Of a stretch of 64,000 bases of DNA, positions 18,201 through 25,499 are shown piece after piece. The stretch is taken from NCBI GenBank assembly GCA_046351595.1, contig JAXLYE010000006.1:496001-560000 (forward strand), in the 5' to 3' direction. The notes under the pieces are model-generated. The model did no database searches and was not told the origin of the DNA. It worked only from the letters and a program-made list of their open reading frames with translations. This DNA is from JAXLYE01 sp046351595 (GTDB lineage Bacteria > Myxococcota_A > Polyangia > Palsa-1104 > JAEUJZ01). Within the stretch, counting starts at the first letter, position 1, and the number at the start of each line of letters is the position of its first letter. Both the position numbers and the translations under genes were made by a program.

Positions 18201-20242
18201 ACTGGGGCCGGCCGCTGCACACCGGCGTCGAGATCCTGGAGCGCTCGATCCAGGTGAGCATGGCCGTCGGGGATCTGAACCACATCGGCAACGGCGCCTT
18301 CGAGCTGGTCTGGCTGCTGCACGAGCGCGGCGACCGACTCGACGAGGTGGAGCGTGCCGCCGCGCGCGGGATCGAGCTCGGGCGCCAGATCCGCAACGAC
18401 GCGATCCGCAGCGCGGTGCAGGCCTGCCTGAGCTACGTACGCTGCCTGCGCGGCGAGCCCTCGGGGGAAGGAGCGCCGGGCGCTCAGCCGCAGGTGCAGC
18501 CGCCCGTCGATCGATTCTGCGACGACAGCACCGAGGCGCTCGCGCGGCTGCAGCGGGCGGGCTTTGGCCCCGGCATCGGCACCTACCACATCCTGCACCT
18601 CGTGCTGCGCTACCTGTTCGGGCAGTACACCGAGGCGTATGCGGCGGCGCAGGCGGCTGCGCAGATGCTGCGGCCGGTACAGTCGCTGGCCATCGAGGTC
18701 GCCCTGCACCTGTTCCGCGGGCTGACGCTGGTGCAGCGCCTCGCTATGTCGGAGGGCGCGACGGCGGACGTGGACGAGGCGCTGCTCGCGGCGGATCTGG
18801 AGAAGCTGCGGCGCTGGGCAGCGGCGTGTCCCGAGAACTACGCGCCGCTGCTCGCGCTGCTGCAGGCCGAGGTGGCGCGCCTGCGCGACCAGCCGCTGAT
18901 CGCCGAGGAGCTTTACGATCAGGCGATCGAGGGGGCGCGGCGCAGCGGCTTCGTGCACTACGCGGCGCTCGCGAGCGAGCTGGCGGCGCGGTTCTATGCG
19001 CAGCGCGGTCGCCGCCTGATCGCGCCGTCCTACCTGCGCGCGGCCTACGTCGGCTATACGCTGTGGGGGGCGCAGCGCAAGGCGGCGCAGCTCGTCGAGC
19101 AGCACCCCGAGCTCGGGGCCGGCGCGGCAGCGGAAGCGAGCGCGCCGCAGCCGCTCGGCGTGCGCGAGGCGCTGGATGTCGCGGCCGTGGTGCGCATCGG
19201 CCAGGCCATCGCCGCGGAGCTCAACCTCGACAAGGTGGTCGAGCAGCTCTTGCGCATCGCGCTGCACCACGCGGGCGCGACCCGCGGCGCGCTGCTGCTG
19301 ATGCACGAGGGCGCGCTGCACCTTATCGCGCAGAGCCGGGCCGGCGACGACACGGTGCAGAGCGGGCTGCGCGTGCCGCTTCTGCGAACGCAGGAGGTGC
19401 CGCGGGCGCTGGTGCAGGAGGTGGCGGCGACCGGCGAGCCGCGCCTGATCGATGACGCCGGCCGCGACCCGCAGCTGGCGAGCGACCCGTGCGTGCAGGA
19501 GCACCGGAGCCGCAGCGTGCTGGCGCTGCCGCTGCTCCACCGCAGCAGCGTGAGCGGCGTCCTGTACCTGGAGAACAGCCTGTCGCCCGACGTGTTCCGC
19601 GGCGAGCGGCTGCAGGTCCTGGGCAGCCTGTGCGCGCAGGCCGCGACCGCGCTCGAGAACGCGCAGCTCTATACGCGGCTGTCCGAGACCAGCGACGCGC
19701 TGCGCCGCGCCAACGAGCGGCTGGAGCGCGAGGTGCAGGACCGCACCGACGAGCTGCGCCGCGCCAACGAGCAGCTCGCCGAGGAGCTTTTGCGGCGCAC
19801 CGAGACCGAGCGGGCGCGGGCCGCGCTGCAGGAGGAGATCATCCGCGTCCAGAGCGCGCAGCTGGCGGAGCTGTCGACGCCGCTGGTGCCGGTGGCCGAG
19901 TCGATCATGGTGCTGCCGCTGCTCGGATCCGTGGACGCGCGGCGGGCGCAGGACATCGTCGAGGCGGTGCTCGGCGAGGCGCAGGCCTCCCGCGCGCGGG
20001 TGGTCCTCATCGACGTCACCGGGCTGCGGCGCGTCGACGAGCTGGCGGCGTCGCTGCTGTTGCGGGTGACGCGGGCGCTGCGGCTGCTCGGCAGCCAGGC
20101 GATCCTGACGGGCATGCGGCCGGACGTGGCGCAGACCCTGGTGTCGATGGGCGCGGATCTGTCGGGCGTCTTGACCCGCGCCAACCTGCAGAGCGGGATC
20201 GCCTACGCCTCGGAGCTGGTGCGGTCGATGGCGCGGCGTTAG
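15209..20242 (+). CDS. Giant pseudokinase - AAA ATPase - TPR - GAF - STAS signalling protein
   Basis: A 1,677-residue cytoplasmic signalling protein. Residues 5-275 follow a protein-kinase fold but lack key residues: no VAIK lysine (VILFLL instead), no HRD, no DFG; only APEQ (near 183) and the C-lobe remain. A STAND-like ATPase follows, with Walker A GATGSGKTT (about 338-346) and Walker B LLLFFDEAQ (about 460-468). A long helical TPR-like region spans about 700-1300, then a GAF domain (about 1325-1480), a coiled coil, and an RsbR-type STAS domain (about 1550-1670; LIDVTGLRRVD, LTGMRPDVAQTLV). In related proteins the GAF is usually followed by a histidine kinase; here it ends in STAS, suggesting a stressosome-like output. 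The ATG at 15209 follows GAGGT. Confidence 0.85.
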   Translation: MQALSMFTLTGRLLEGALGTYYRAQSEAGEPVILFLLRSEPPGAEELARLQQAHDLQLVLYRAPFSHGTQVLEPIAIVQGEDRVGLALRHGDGGPLAQVLRRGALPVPAVLRLGIALSELCGALHERGARLGACGPEPILIDTASGGAEAAAPRVRILSLVPATPAGGAQQAGALSAAALPYAAPEQLRGGADLSPGADLYSLGVLLYQALCGALPFDSDDPAELLHAHLARTPPPLAERAPGVPPVLARIVEKLLSKAPAERYQTAHGLRDDLEHLAERLASGAGTDLADFVLGRSDRPELLLLALPQDARADEEHELQRALRAATAGAPRVALLSGATGSGKTTLAQRLHDPVRAAGGLFVEVRCQLADHTPHAALSRALRDLVRQLVREPPERRAQLVRELAPALGPAAQALCVLVPELELLLEDLPKAPPLEGAPAQNRLRFLVGQLLRAVARPERPLLLFFDEAQRIDAGSLRLVLDCLCASPSLPVLVVAALRAGEVGPGHPLGAATTTLRAAGIEVLERELVPLSAAQLTALLTRTLGCRDDEAAALGDVLHVKTHGNLLALSQLLRTLQEDGLVRYEPRTRRWAFDLGAIIGHAAGADVQAVLVQRIGRLSDGARRGLALAACLGMEFELGVLARLGELDPAAARAFLAELTGAGLVRRLVDETPTGAGPAEERYCFLHGSVAQAASALLTPASEAEAHLRIGRALLDGDPAALPDRVLLAGVQQLNQGASRLTTGAERAQLAELDLLAGRRAKAAAANETAAELFTAGLALLPDASHPELALALQQELVESDFLCGRFQTADARAQALLERAQTPWEKAQVQALRARYHLPAARYKEAIQLGLHALALLGVELPPGDAELQAQAEAQLVAIGPELLRLGPDALLELPRVQDAEQRLRFAVVGLLLPPSFASRPSLFQALVGYTLGAILQHGNTEESCTAYFCYGLLQVTTGDIQRGLQFSELALRLYQRLEVHRTAGMVLHIHGGHINHWGRPLHTGVEILERSIQVSMAVGDLNHIGNGAFELVWLLHERGDRLDEVERAAARGIELGRQIRNDAIRSAVQACLSYVRCLRGEPSGEGAPGAQPQVQPPVDRFCDDSTEALARLQRAGFGPGIGTYHILHLVLRYLFGQYTEAYAAAQAAAQMLRPVQSLAIEVALHLFRGLTLVQRLAMSEGATADVDEALLAADLEKLRRWAAACPENYAPLLALLQAEVARLRDQPLIAEELYDQAIEGARRSGFVHYAALASELAARFYAQRGRRLIAPSYLRAAYVGYTLWGAQRKAAQLVEQHPELGAGAAAEASAPQPLGVREALDVAAVVRIGQAIAAELNLDKVVEQLLRIALHHAGATRGALLLMHEGALHLIAQSRAGDDTVQSGLRVPLLRTQEVPRALVQEVAATGEPRLIDDAGRDPQLASDPCVQEHRSRSVLALPLLHRSSVSGVLYLENSLSPDVFRGERLQVLGSLCAQAATALENAQLYTRLSETSDALRRANERLEREVQDRTDELRRANEQLAEELLRRTETERARAALQEEIIRVQSAQLAELSTPLVPVAESIMVLPLLGSVDARRAQDIVEAVLGEAQASRARVVLIDVTGLRRVDELAASLLLRVTRALRLLGSQAILTGMRPDVAQTLVSMGADLSGVLTRANLQSGIAYASELVRSMARR

Positions 20243-20258
20243 CCGGTCAGCGCAGCGC

Positions 20259-21146
20259 TCAGTCCTTCTTGCCGGTGACGCCGAGCGCGGCGAGATCCTG
20301 CTTCTTCGCCCAGCCCTCGAAGGTGTGCCAGCCGACCTCGGGGTAGTCGCGGCGCAGGGCAGCGGTGTCGACGCTGTAGCCGACGCGATTGAACCAGTCG
20401 TACATGATCGCGAGCTCCTCGCTCTGCGCCTTGATGGCCGCCAGCGGGATCTCGTAGTAGCTGATCTCGCGGCCGAGGACCCGCGACAGCGCGGCGGCCT
20501 GCTCCTCGCCGGTCAGGTCATCGGAGGCGAGGTCGATGCGGCGGCCGAGGAAGGCGTCCCGGCGGCTGAGCGCGAGCGCGCCGAAGGCACCGATATCGGT
20601 GACCGCGATCTGCGCGAGCTTGCGGCCGGCGGGCAGCGGCGCCGCGTATACGCCGTTGTTGAGCGCCGCGAGGCTCTGCGGAAAGAACAGGTTCTCGAAG
20701 AAGTACACGGGCGCCAAGATGGTGTGCGGGACGCCCTGCTCCTTCAGGTACTGCTCGACGGCAAACTTGCTGTCAAAGTGCGGGATGCCGGTCGCCTGAT
20801 CGGCGCTGCCGACCGAGGTGTAGACGAAGTGGCCGATGCCCGCGGCCTTGGCCGCATCGACGAGCGCGCGGCCCTGCTTGACCTCGGCCTCGACGCCGGA
20901 CTCAAGGAACGTGCTGACCGCGAAGACCGAGTCCTGGCCCTCCATGGCGCGGCGCAGGCTGGCCTCGTCGTCGAAGCTGCCGATCGCGATCTCGGCCCCG
21001 CGCTGGCGCAGCGCCGCCGCCGCCGGGGAGTCGGGCCGCCGCGTCAGAACGCGCACCACGTGCCCCTTGGAGAGCAGCGCATCGGCCACCGCCCCGCCCT
21101 GCTTGCCCGTCGCACCCGTGACCAGAACCGAGAGCATCCTGTTCAT
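20259..21146 (-). CDS. NmrA-like NAD(P)-binding protein
   Basis: A 295-residue atypical SDR of the NmrA/HSCARG group. It begins with a Rossmann motif VTGATGKQGGAV (GxxGxxG, residues 9-20) and an RRPDS segment that would contact the NADP phosphate. The usual YxxxK catalytic pair is replaced by the FDSKFAVEQYL region seen in redox-sensing members, so it may be a sensor or an isoflavone-reductase-like enzyme. An AGGAGG ribosome site fixes the ATG at 21146. It converges with the giant signalling gene, 16 bp away. Confidence 0.82.
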   Translation of the reverse strand: MNRMLSVLVTGATGKQGGAVADALLSKGHVVRVLTRRPDSPAAAALRQRGAEIAIGSFDDEASLRRAMEGQDSVFAVSTFLESGVEAEVKQGRALVDAAKAAGIGHFVYTSVGSADQATGIPHFDSKFAVEQYLKEQGVPHTILAPVYFFENLFFPQSLAALNNGVYAAPLPAGRKLAQIAVTDIGAFGALALSRRDAFLGRRIDLASDDLTGEEQAAALSRVLGREISYYEIPLAAIKAQSEELAIMYDWFNRVGYSVDTAALRRDYPEVGWHTFEGWAKKQDLAALGVTGKKD

Positions 21147-21370
21147 GCTGCCTCCTGCCGTGCGCCGCGACCGCCCGGAGCAGATCCCGGAGCACGGCTC
21201 CGCGAGCGACTGGGGAGGCAGCGCGATGAGCGACGAAAAAACTACGGGCTGCATGATACCAGGGCCGGCCGCGGCCATCGGCAGGGCGCAAAAGCCGTGC
21301 GGCGACGCGGGCTTGCGGCTCGGACCGTGCCTCGGCGCCGCTCGGCCCCGCAGTCGGTTACGATGTGGGC

Positions 21371-22129
21371 ATGATGCCTCGTCTTTACCCCGTGCTGGGA
21401 GTCCTGCTGCCGCTCGCGAGCGCGGCGGCGCCTCAGGACATCGCGCCCGTGCGCGACAAGCTGCTGCTGTTGACCGACGGCAAGTCGCACTACGTCGCGG
21501 TGCAGCTGTCCGACTCGAGCGACAAGCTGCTGTTCTACGGCGACGGCAAGCGCTTCTTCAACGTGCCCTACCAGAGCCACAGCCAGAACGGGGCGGGGGC
21601 CTTCAGCTTCGCCTTCGTCGATCCGCGCCACTTCCGCAACTTCCACTTCGAGACCTCGGTGCAGCTGCTCGATGGCAAGTACACGGTGCAGTGCGGCTCG
21701 CACGAGACGGCGCTGACCGTCGTGCCGCCGCCGGCGGCCAAGGCGCTGCTCGACGCCGCGACCTTCGAGCCGAGCCCCCGCAAGTGGCAGGCCTACGCGA
21801 TCGGGCGCGACCCGTCGGGCGTCTACTACTACGTCGACCACGGCCGCACGCCCGAGACGAGCAAGCACTTCCGCCTGTTCGTCGGGCAAAAGGGCAACCT
21901 CAAGCAGCAGAAGATGACCAACGTGGTCTCGGACTCCGAGGGCGACATCTTCGCGACCAAGACCGGCAGCATGCGCCTCATCATCGACAAGAAAGAATCG
22001 TCGTGGACGGCGGCGAAGAAGACCACGCCGCTGCGGGTGATCCCGGTCGAGGACAACCTGGCGATGATCTACAACGAGCTCGGGGTGTACGCAGGCGAGC
22101 GACTCGGCACGCCGTGCGACGATCTGTGA
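21371..22129 (+). CDS. Exported hypothetical protein, 252 aa
   Basis: Unrecognised. A signal peptide (MMPRLYPVLGVLLPLASAAA) is followed by a beta-rich mature protein with many Tyr/Phe residues and a repeated-looking LLFYGDGKRFF / VDPRHFRNFHFE pattern. Only one Cys pair is obvious (C in VQCGS and GTPCDD), consistent with the periplasm or cell surface. A TACGAT -10-like element ends 6 nt before this ATG, which selects it over the GTG at 21365 and the ATG at 21374. It converges with the beta-propeller gene. No function can be proposed. Confidence 0.65.
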   Translation: MMPRLYPVLGVLLPLASAAAPQDIAPVRDKLLLLTDGKSHYVAVQLSDSSDKLLFYGDGKRFFNVPYQSHSQNGAGAFSFAFVDPRHFRNFHFETSVQLLDGKYTVQCGSHETALTVVPPPAAKALLDAATFEPSPRKWQAYAIGRDPSGVYYYVDHGRTPETSKHFRLFVGQKGNLKQQKMTNVVSDSEGDIFATKTGSMRLIIDKKESSWTAAKKTTPLRVIPVEDNLAMIYNELGVYAGERLGTPCDDL

Positions 22130-22181
22130 TCGTCGCAGCGACGGCGACGCGGCGGAAGGAAGCGGTTCGGGAAGGAAGGGT

Positions 22182-23591
22182 CTAGGGCGCGCCGTGCAGG
22201 ATGACGGCCGCGCCGCTCCTGTGGACGCCGACGGCGAACAGGTCGGACTCGCTGCGGCCGAAGAGGCTGTACAGGTCCTGGGTGTTGTCGGTGCGCAGCG
22301 ACGACGCGGTCATGCCATCGACGCGGACGATGGTGCCGTTGTAGCCGACGGCCCAGGCGCGACCGGTTGAGCTGCCCCAGACCGCGTTGAGCTCGTTCTG
22401 TCCGGGCTCGATGCGCTGCGTGGCGGGCTGCCACTTGTCGGCGCTGAAGCGGACGAGCAGGCCCTTGCTGCCGACGGCGACCGCCGACGACTTGCTGAAG
22501 CCCCAGACGCCGTACAGACCCGCGCCCCGCAGATCCATGTACTGCGTCGCCGGCTGCCAGCTGTCGCGGCGGACCGTGGCCCAGCCGTCCTTGCCGACGG
22601 CGAAGACGACGCCGTCGACGTAGTGCACGGCGGTCACCTGGACGCCGTTCGAGAAGGCGGTCTCCGCGCTCCACATGCCGCTCATGGCGTTGCGGCGCCA
22701 GACCTTGCCGCCCTCGCCGCCGGCCCACAGCTCACCGGCGCTGGCGCCGGGCGCGACCGACCACAGCGTGCCGCCGCCGGTCAGGCCGCCGGAGTCGGCC
22801 TTCCAGCCCGTGCCGTCGCGGCGGAAGGCGGCGGGGCCCTCGCCCGTGGACCAGGCCGTGCCGGCGCTGCTGATGGCGACGCTGAACAGGTCGCGCGTGG
22901 CGGCCGAGGCCTCGCCGGTCCAGGTGCCGGTCATGCCGCGCGACAGCACGACGCCGTTGGCTCCGACCGCCAGCGTCAGCATCGGCGTGGCCCAGACGTC
23001 GTGCAGCTCCTGGCGCACTCCGCTCGGCGACTCGTCGGTCCACTTCAGCGTCGGCGGCGGCGGGGTCGCCATATCGCCGGGCGGCGTCACCACCAGATCC
23101 GGCGGCGGCGTCGTGCCCAGGTCCGTCTGCGCCGAGCCGTCGGTCTGCGTGCCGCCGTCGGCCTCGCTGACGAGCGACGCCAGCCGCACCGTCGCCTCGA
23201 TGTGTGCGTCGTCGGGCCAGACGAAGCCGGGCTCGGTCTGGCCGCGCGACACGTCGTCGCCGTCGCGCACGCCCGCGACCCAGATCGAGCGCACCGCGCC
23301 CGCCGTCACCCCGGCCGGCGGCACCAGGCGCAGCGTCGTCGGCAGCGTCACCTCGCCCTGGACCACGCCGTCGCGCGCCATGGCGCCCTCGAGCTGCAGC
23401 GTGGTACGCAGCGACTGCAGCGGCATCGGCGTGTCCTCACCGACGACCGTCAGCGCCAGGCACGCGCCCTCGACGTCGTCGCAGACGCCGCGCTGCTTGC
23501 AGCTCGCCTGGCCGAACAGGGCCAGCCCGATCGCCAGCCCGGCGAGCTTGTGCGATCCACTGAGAGAAAGCCGACGAGCCCTCATTGCCAT
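22182..23591 (-). CDS. Exported beta-propeller (BNR/photosystem-stability-like) protein
   Basis: A 469-residue exported protein, possibly a lipoprotein (Cys after GQAS near residue 30). After a Thr/Pro-rich linker (about 150-190) come seven repeats of about 40 residues, each of the type VWGxxxxxxxAVGxxGxxxRxxG, for example GVWGFSKSSAVAVGSKGLLV and AVWGSSTGRAWAVGYNGTIV. Seven such units fit a closed beta-propeller of the BNR/YCF48-like kind, a binding platform rather than an enzyme. GGGAGG lies 5 nt before the ATG at 23591, which overlaps the end of the upstream TPR gene by 10 nt, so translation is probably coupled. Confidence 0.75.
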   Translation of the reverse strand: MAMRARRLSLSGSHKLAGLAIGLALFGQASCKQRGVCDDVEGACLALTVVGEDTPMPLQSLRTTLQLEGAMARDGVVQGEVTLPTTLRLVPPAGVTAGAVRSIWVAGVRDGDDVSRGQTEPGFVWPDDAHIEATVRLASLVSEADGGTQTDGSAQTDLGTTPPPDLVVTPPGDMATPPPPTLKWTDESPSGVRQELHDVWATPMLTLAVGANGVVLSRGMTGTWTGEASAATRDLFSVAISSAGTAWSTGEGPAAFRRDGTGWKADSGGLTGGGTLWSVAPGASAGELWAGGEGGKVWRRNAMSGMWSAETAFSNGVQVTAVHYVDGVVFAVGKDGWATVRRDSWQPATQYMDLRGAGLYGVWGFSKSSAVAVGSKGLLVRFSADKWQPATQRIEPGQNELNAVWGSSTGRAWAVGYNGTIVRVDGMTASSLRTDNTQDLYSLFGRSESDLFAVGVHRSGAAVILHGAP

Positions 23592-24253
23592 GTGACCTCC
23601 CGGTAGGGCGCGACCGTGCCCGGCTGCAGCCCCACACCCAGCCCGATGCCGACGGCCGCGATCACGACCGCGCCGCCGGCTGCCCAGAACCACCACTTGC
23701 GATAGATCGGTGTGCGCTCCGTCGTGCCGGAGTCGCGGCCGGTCGCGGTCAGCCCGGAGACGGCAGCGCTGCCGGCTGCGGCCTGCACCGTCGGCTCGAC
23801 GGGCGCGGTCTTGCGGGTCGCGATCGCGGTCGCCGGCAGCTTGCGGCGCTCATCGGCGATCGCGGCCTCGACCTGCGGCCGATCCGGCGCGCCGGGCAGC
23901 ATCTCCAGGTAGCGCTCGTAGTAACCGATCGCCTGCTGCGGCTGGCCCATCGCGCGGTGGGTCAGCGCCAGGTTGAACAGGAACGCCGGGTGCGGCTTCA
24001 GGCGGTAGCCTTCCTCGAAGGCGCTCGCCGCCGCGCTGTACTGGTGCTTGGCGTAGGCCTGCGCGCCGCGCTGGTACGCCTCCTTGGCCTGCCCGTCGGA
24101 CAGCCCCTGCGCCGAGGCCGCCCCGGGGAGTGCCAGCGAAAGCGCCAGCCCGAGCCAGGCCCAAAGCGACAACGTCCGCATCACCGTCGGAAGGAGAGAG
24201 CGCCGCAGCGCGCCGGCCGCAGCGACCCGAGAACCGCGAAACCTCGTTGACAT
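23582..24253 (-). CDS. Exported TPR protein with C-terminal membrane anchor
   Basis: A 223-residue protein: long signal sequence ending near AASAQG, two to three TPR motifs (AYQRGAQAYAKHQYSAAASAFEEGYRL and the PAFLFNLALTHRAMGQPQQAIGYYERYL segment), a linker, then a hydrophobic helix (KWWFWAAGGAVVIAAVGIGLGVGL). This layout is common in myxobacterial envelope proteins. A TAAACA -10 (24260-24265) with GTGACA 18 bp upstream ends 6 nt before the ATG at 24253, which favours this start over the internal ATG at 24181. Its stop overlaps the start of the beta-propeller gene, so the two probably act together at the envelope. Confidence 0.75.
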   Translation of the reverse strand: MSTRFRGSRVAAAGALRRSLLPTVMRTLSLWAWLGLALSLALPGAASAQGLSDGQAKEAYQRGAQAYAKHQYSAAASAFEEGYRLKPHPAFLFNLALTHRAMGQPQQAIGYYERYLEMLPGAPDRPQVEAAIADERRKLPATAIATRKTAPVEPTVQAAAGSAAVSGLTATGRDSGTTERTPIYRKWWFWAAGGAVVIAAVGIGLGVGLQPGTVAPYREVTWQ

Positions 24254-24410
24254 GCCCCGTGTTTAGCGTGGCTTGTGGGTCGATGTCACCTGGTACCTTG
24301 GCGACAGCGCTGAGGGGGACAGCCCCACCCGCCGCGGGTCTGGGTCGGGCCCAGGCGCGGCGCGGGCCGCGCGCGGCGCCGGGGAGTCGGGCGACGCGCA
24401 GCGGGCGCGA

Positions 24411-25211
24411 TCAGCGCGGCGTGATGATCTTGGTGTTGGCCGGCGGCGTGAACGAGAAGCGCGCGTCGTCGACGCCGGTGCGGGGGTTGATCTCGACGCC
24501 GCTGAAGATGATGTGGTTCGAGCCGCCCTGCTGATCGTAAAGGACGGTTTCCTTGACCATGAAGGTCTTGGGGTTGACGACGAAGACGATGTGCCGGTAC
24601 GAGGCGCTGGCGACCTTGGGCAGCATCTTGAGCACCAGATCGCCCGGCTCGCCGAGCGGCGGCCCTTCGAGGTAGCTGGCGTCGAACTCGTCCTGCAGCC
24701 GGCCGCGCCCGAACAGGAACGAGACCTGCGCCGGCAGCTGCGAGCTGGTCAGCGGCTGCTTGTACGCCTGCTCGTCCTCGGGCTCGTAGACCCACAGGGT
24801 GGTCCCGTCGGCGATGAACAGCTTGCGCTCGGGCTTCTCGTAGTCCCAGCGCATCTTGCCCGGCTTCTTGAGGACGACCTGCCCGGCGGCCTGGCGCTTG
24901 CCCATGGGCCCGGACAGGGTCTGGATGAACTTCGCGCGCAGGGTGGCCGTGCCCTCGTAGAACTTCTGCATGCGCGCCACCACCTCGGAGGCGGGCGGCT
25001 TGGGCACGGTCGCCTCGGCCGGCGTCTCCGTCGGTGCGGGCGCCTTCTGGACCGCCGGCTCGGCCCCCTTGGGAGGCGGCGGCTGCGGCTTGGCGGCCGG
25101 CTGCGCGTGCGCGGCGCCGAGCCCGACGAAGGTCGAAAGCAGGATCGGCGCCAGCCAGCGCCGACGCCGCGAGGTCAGGGGGCCAACACAACCAGGTTGC
25201 ACAGCGCGCAT
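24411..25211 (-). CDS. LolA-family outer-membrane lipoprotein carrier
   Basis: A 266-residue periplasmic protein. After a signal peptide and a Pro/Ala-rich stretch (to about residue 75), the LolA domain follows the usual course: FYEGTATLRAKFIQTLSG, GQVVLKKPGKMRWDYEKPERKLFIADGTTLWVYEPEDEQ (described by motif, residues 90-140), and a late VEINPRTGVDDARFSFTPP. LolA shuttles lipoproteins from the LolCDE exporter to the outer membrane, which suits an organism with many lipoproteins. GAGGAG upstream supports the ATG at 25211; an in-frame ATG nine codons earlier is less likely. Confidence 0.85.
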   Translation of the reverse strand: MRAVQPGCVGPLTSRRRRWLAPILLSTFVGLGAAHAQPAAKPQPPPPKGAEPAVQKAPAPTETPAEATVPKPPASEVVARMQKFYEGTATLRAKFIQTLSGPMGKRQAAGQVVLKKPGKMRWDYEKPERKLFIADGTTLWVYEPEDEQAYKQPLTSSQLPAQVSFLFGRGRLQDEFDASYLEGPPLGEPGDLVLKMLPKVASASYRHIVFVVNPKTFMVKETVLYDQQGGSNHIIFSGVEINPRTGVDDARFSFTPPANTKIITPR

Positions 25212-25476
25212 CGGGTTCTCCTCGTTGGTGCTGAGCATCGCTCATCTCAGGCAGCGCGGCCACCGGCTTGTGCGCTGCGGGCACCTGCTGACAACAGACG
25301 CCCGGCCCGGCCGCTCTCTTCACGGCCCGCGGGGCGTCGCCGGCTGCCCGGGGCGCCTCCCGGCTGGACAGCAGCCGGCCCGCGCATGCAAGCGGCGCGT
25401 GCGGTCGGCGCCAACCCCGCGAGACGCTTGCGGAACCCGCGCCCCCGCAGCCCGTCGACGGAGCGACCACCGCGCT

Positions 25477-25485
25477 TGATATAAT
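25477..25485 (+). promoter_or_regulatory. Extended -10 promoter of the L,D-transpeptidase gene
   Basis: TGATATAAT contains a perfect TATAAT (25480-25485) preceded by the extended TGn. It ends 14 nt before the ATG, so the leader would be about 8 nt. No good -35 is seen, as usual for extended -10 promoters. Confidence 0.6.
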
Positions 25486-25499
25486 GGGCGGGCTGCAAC

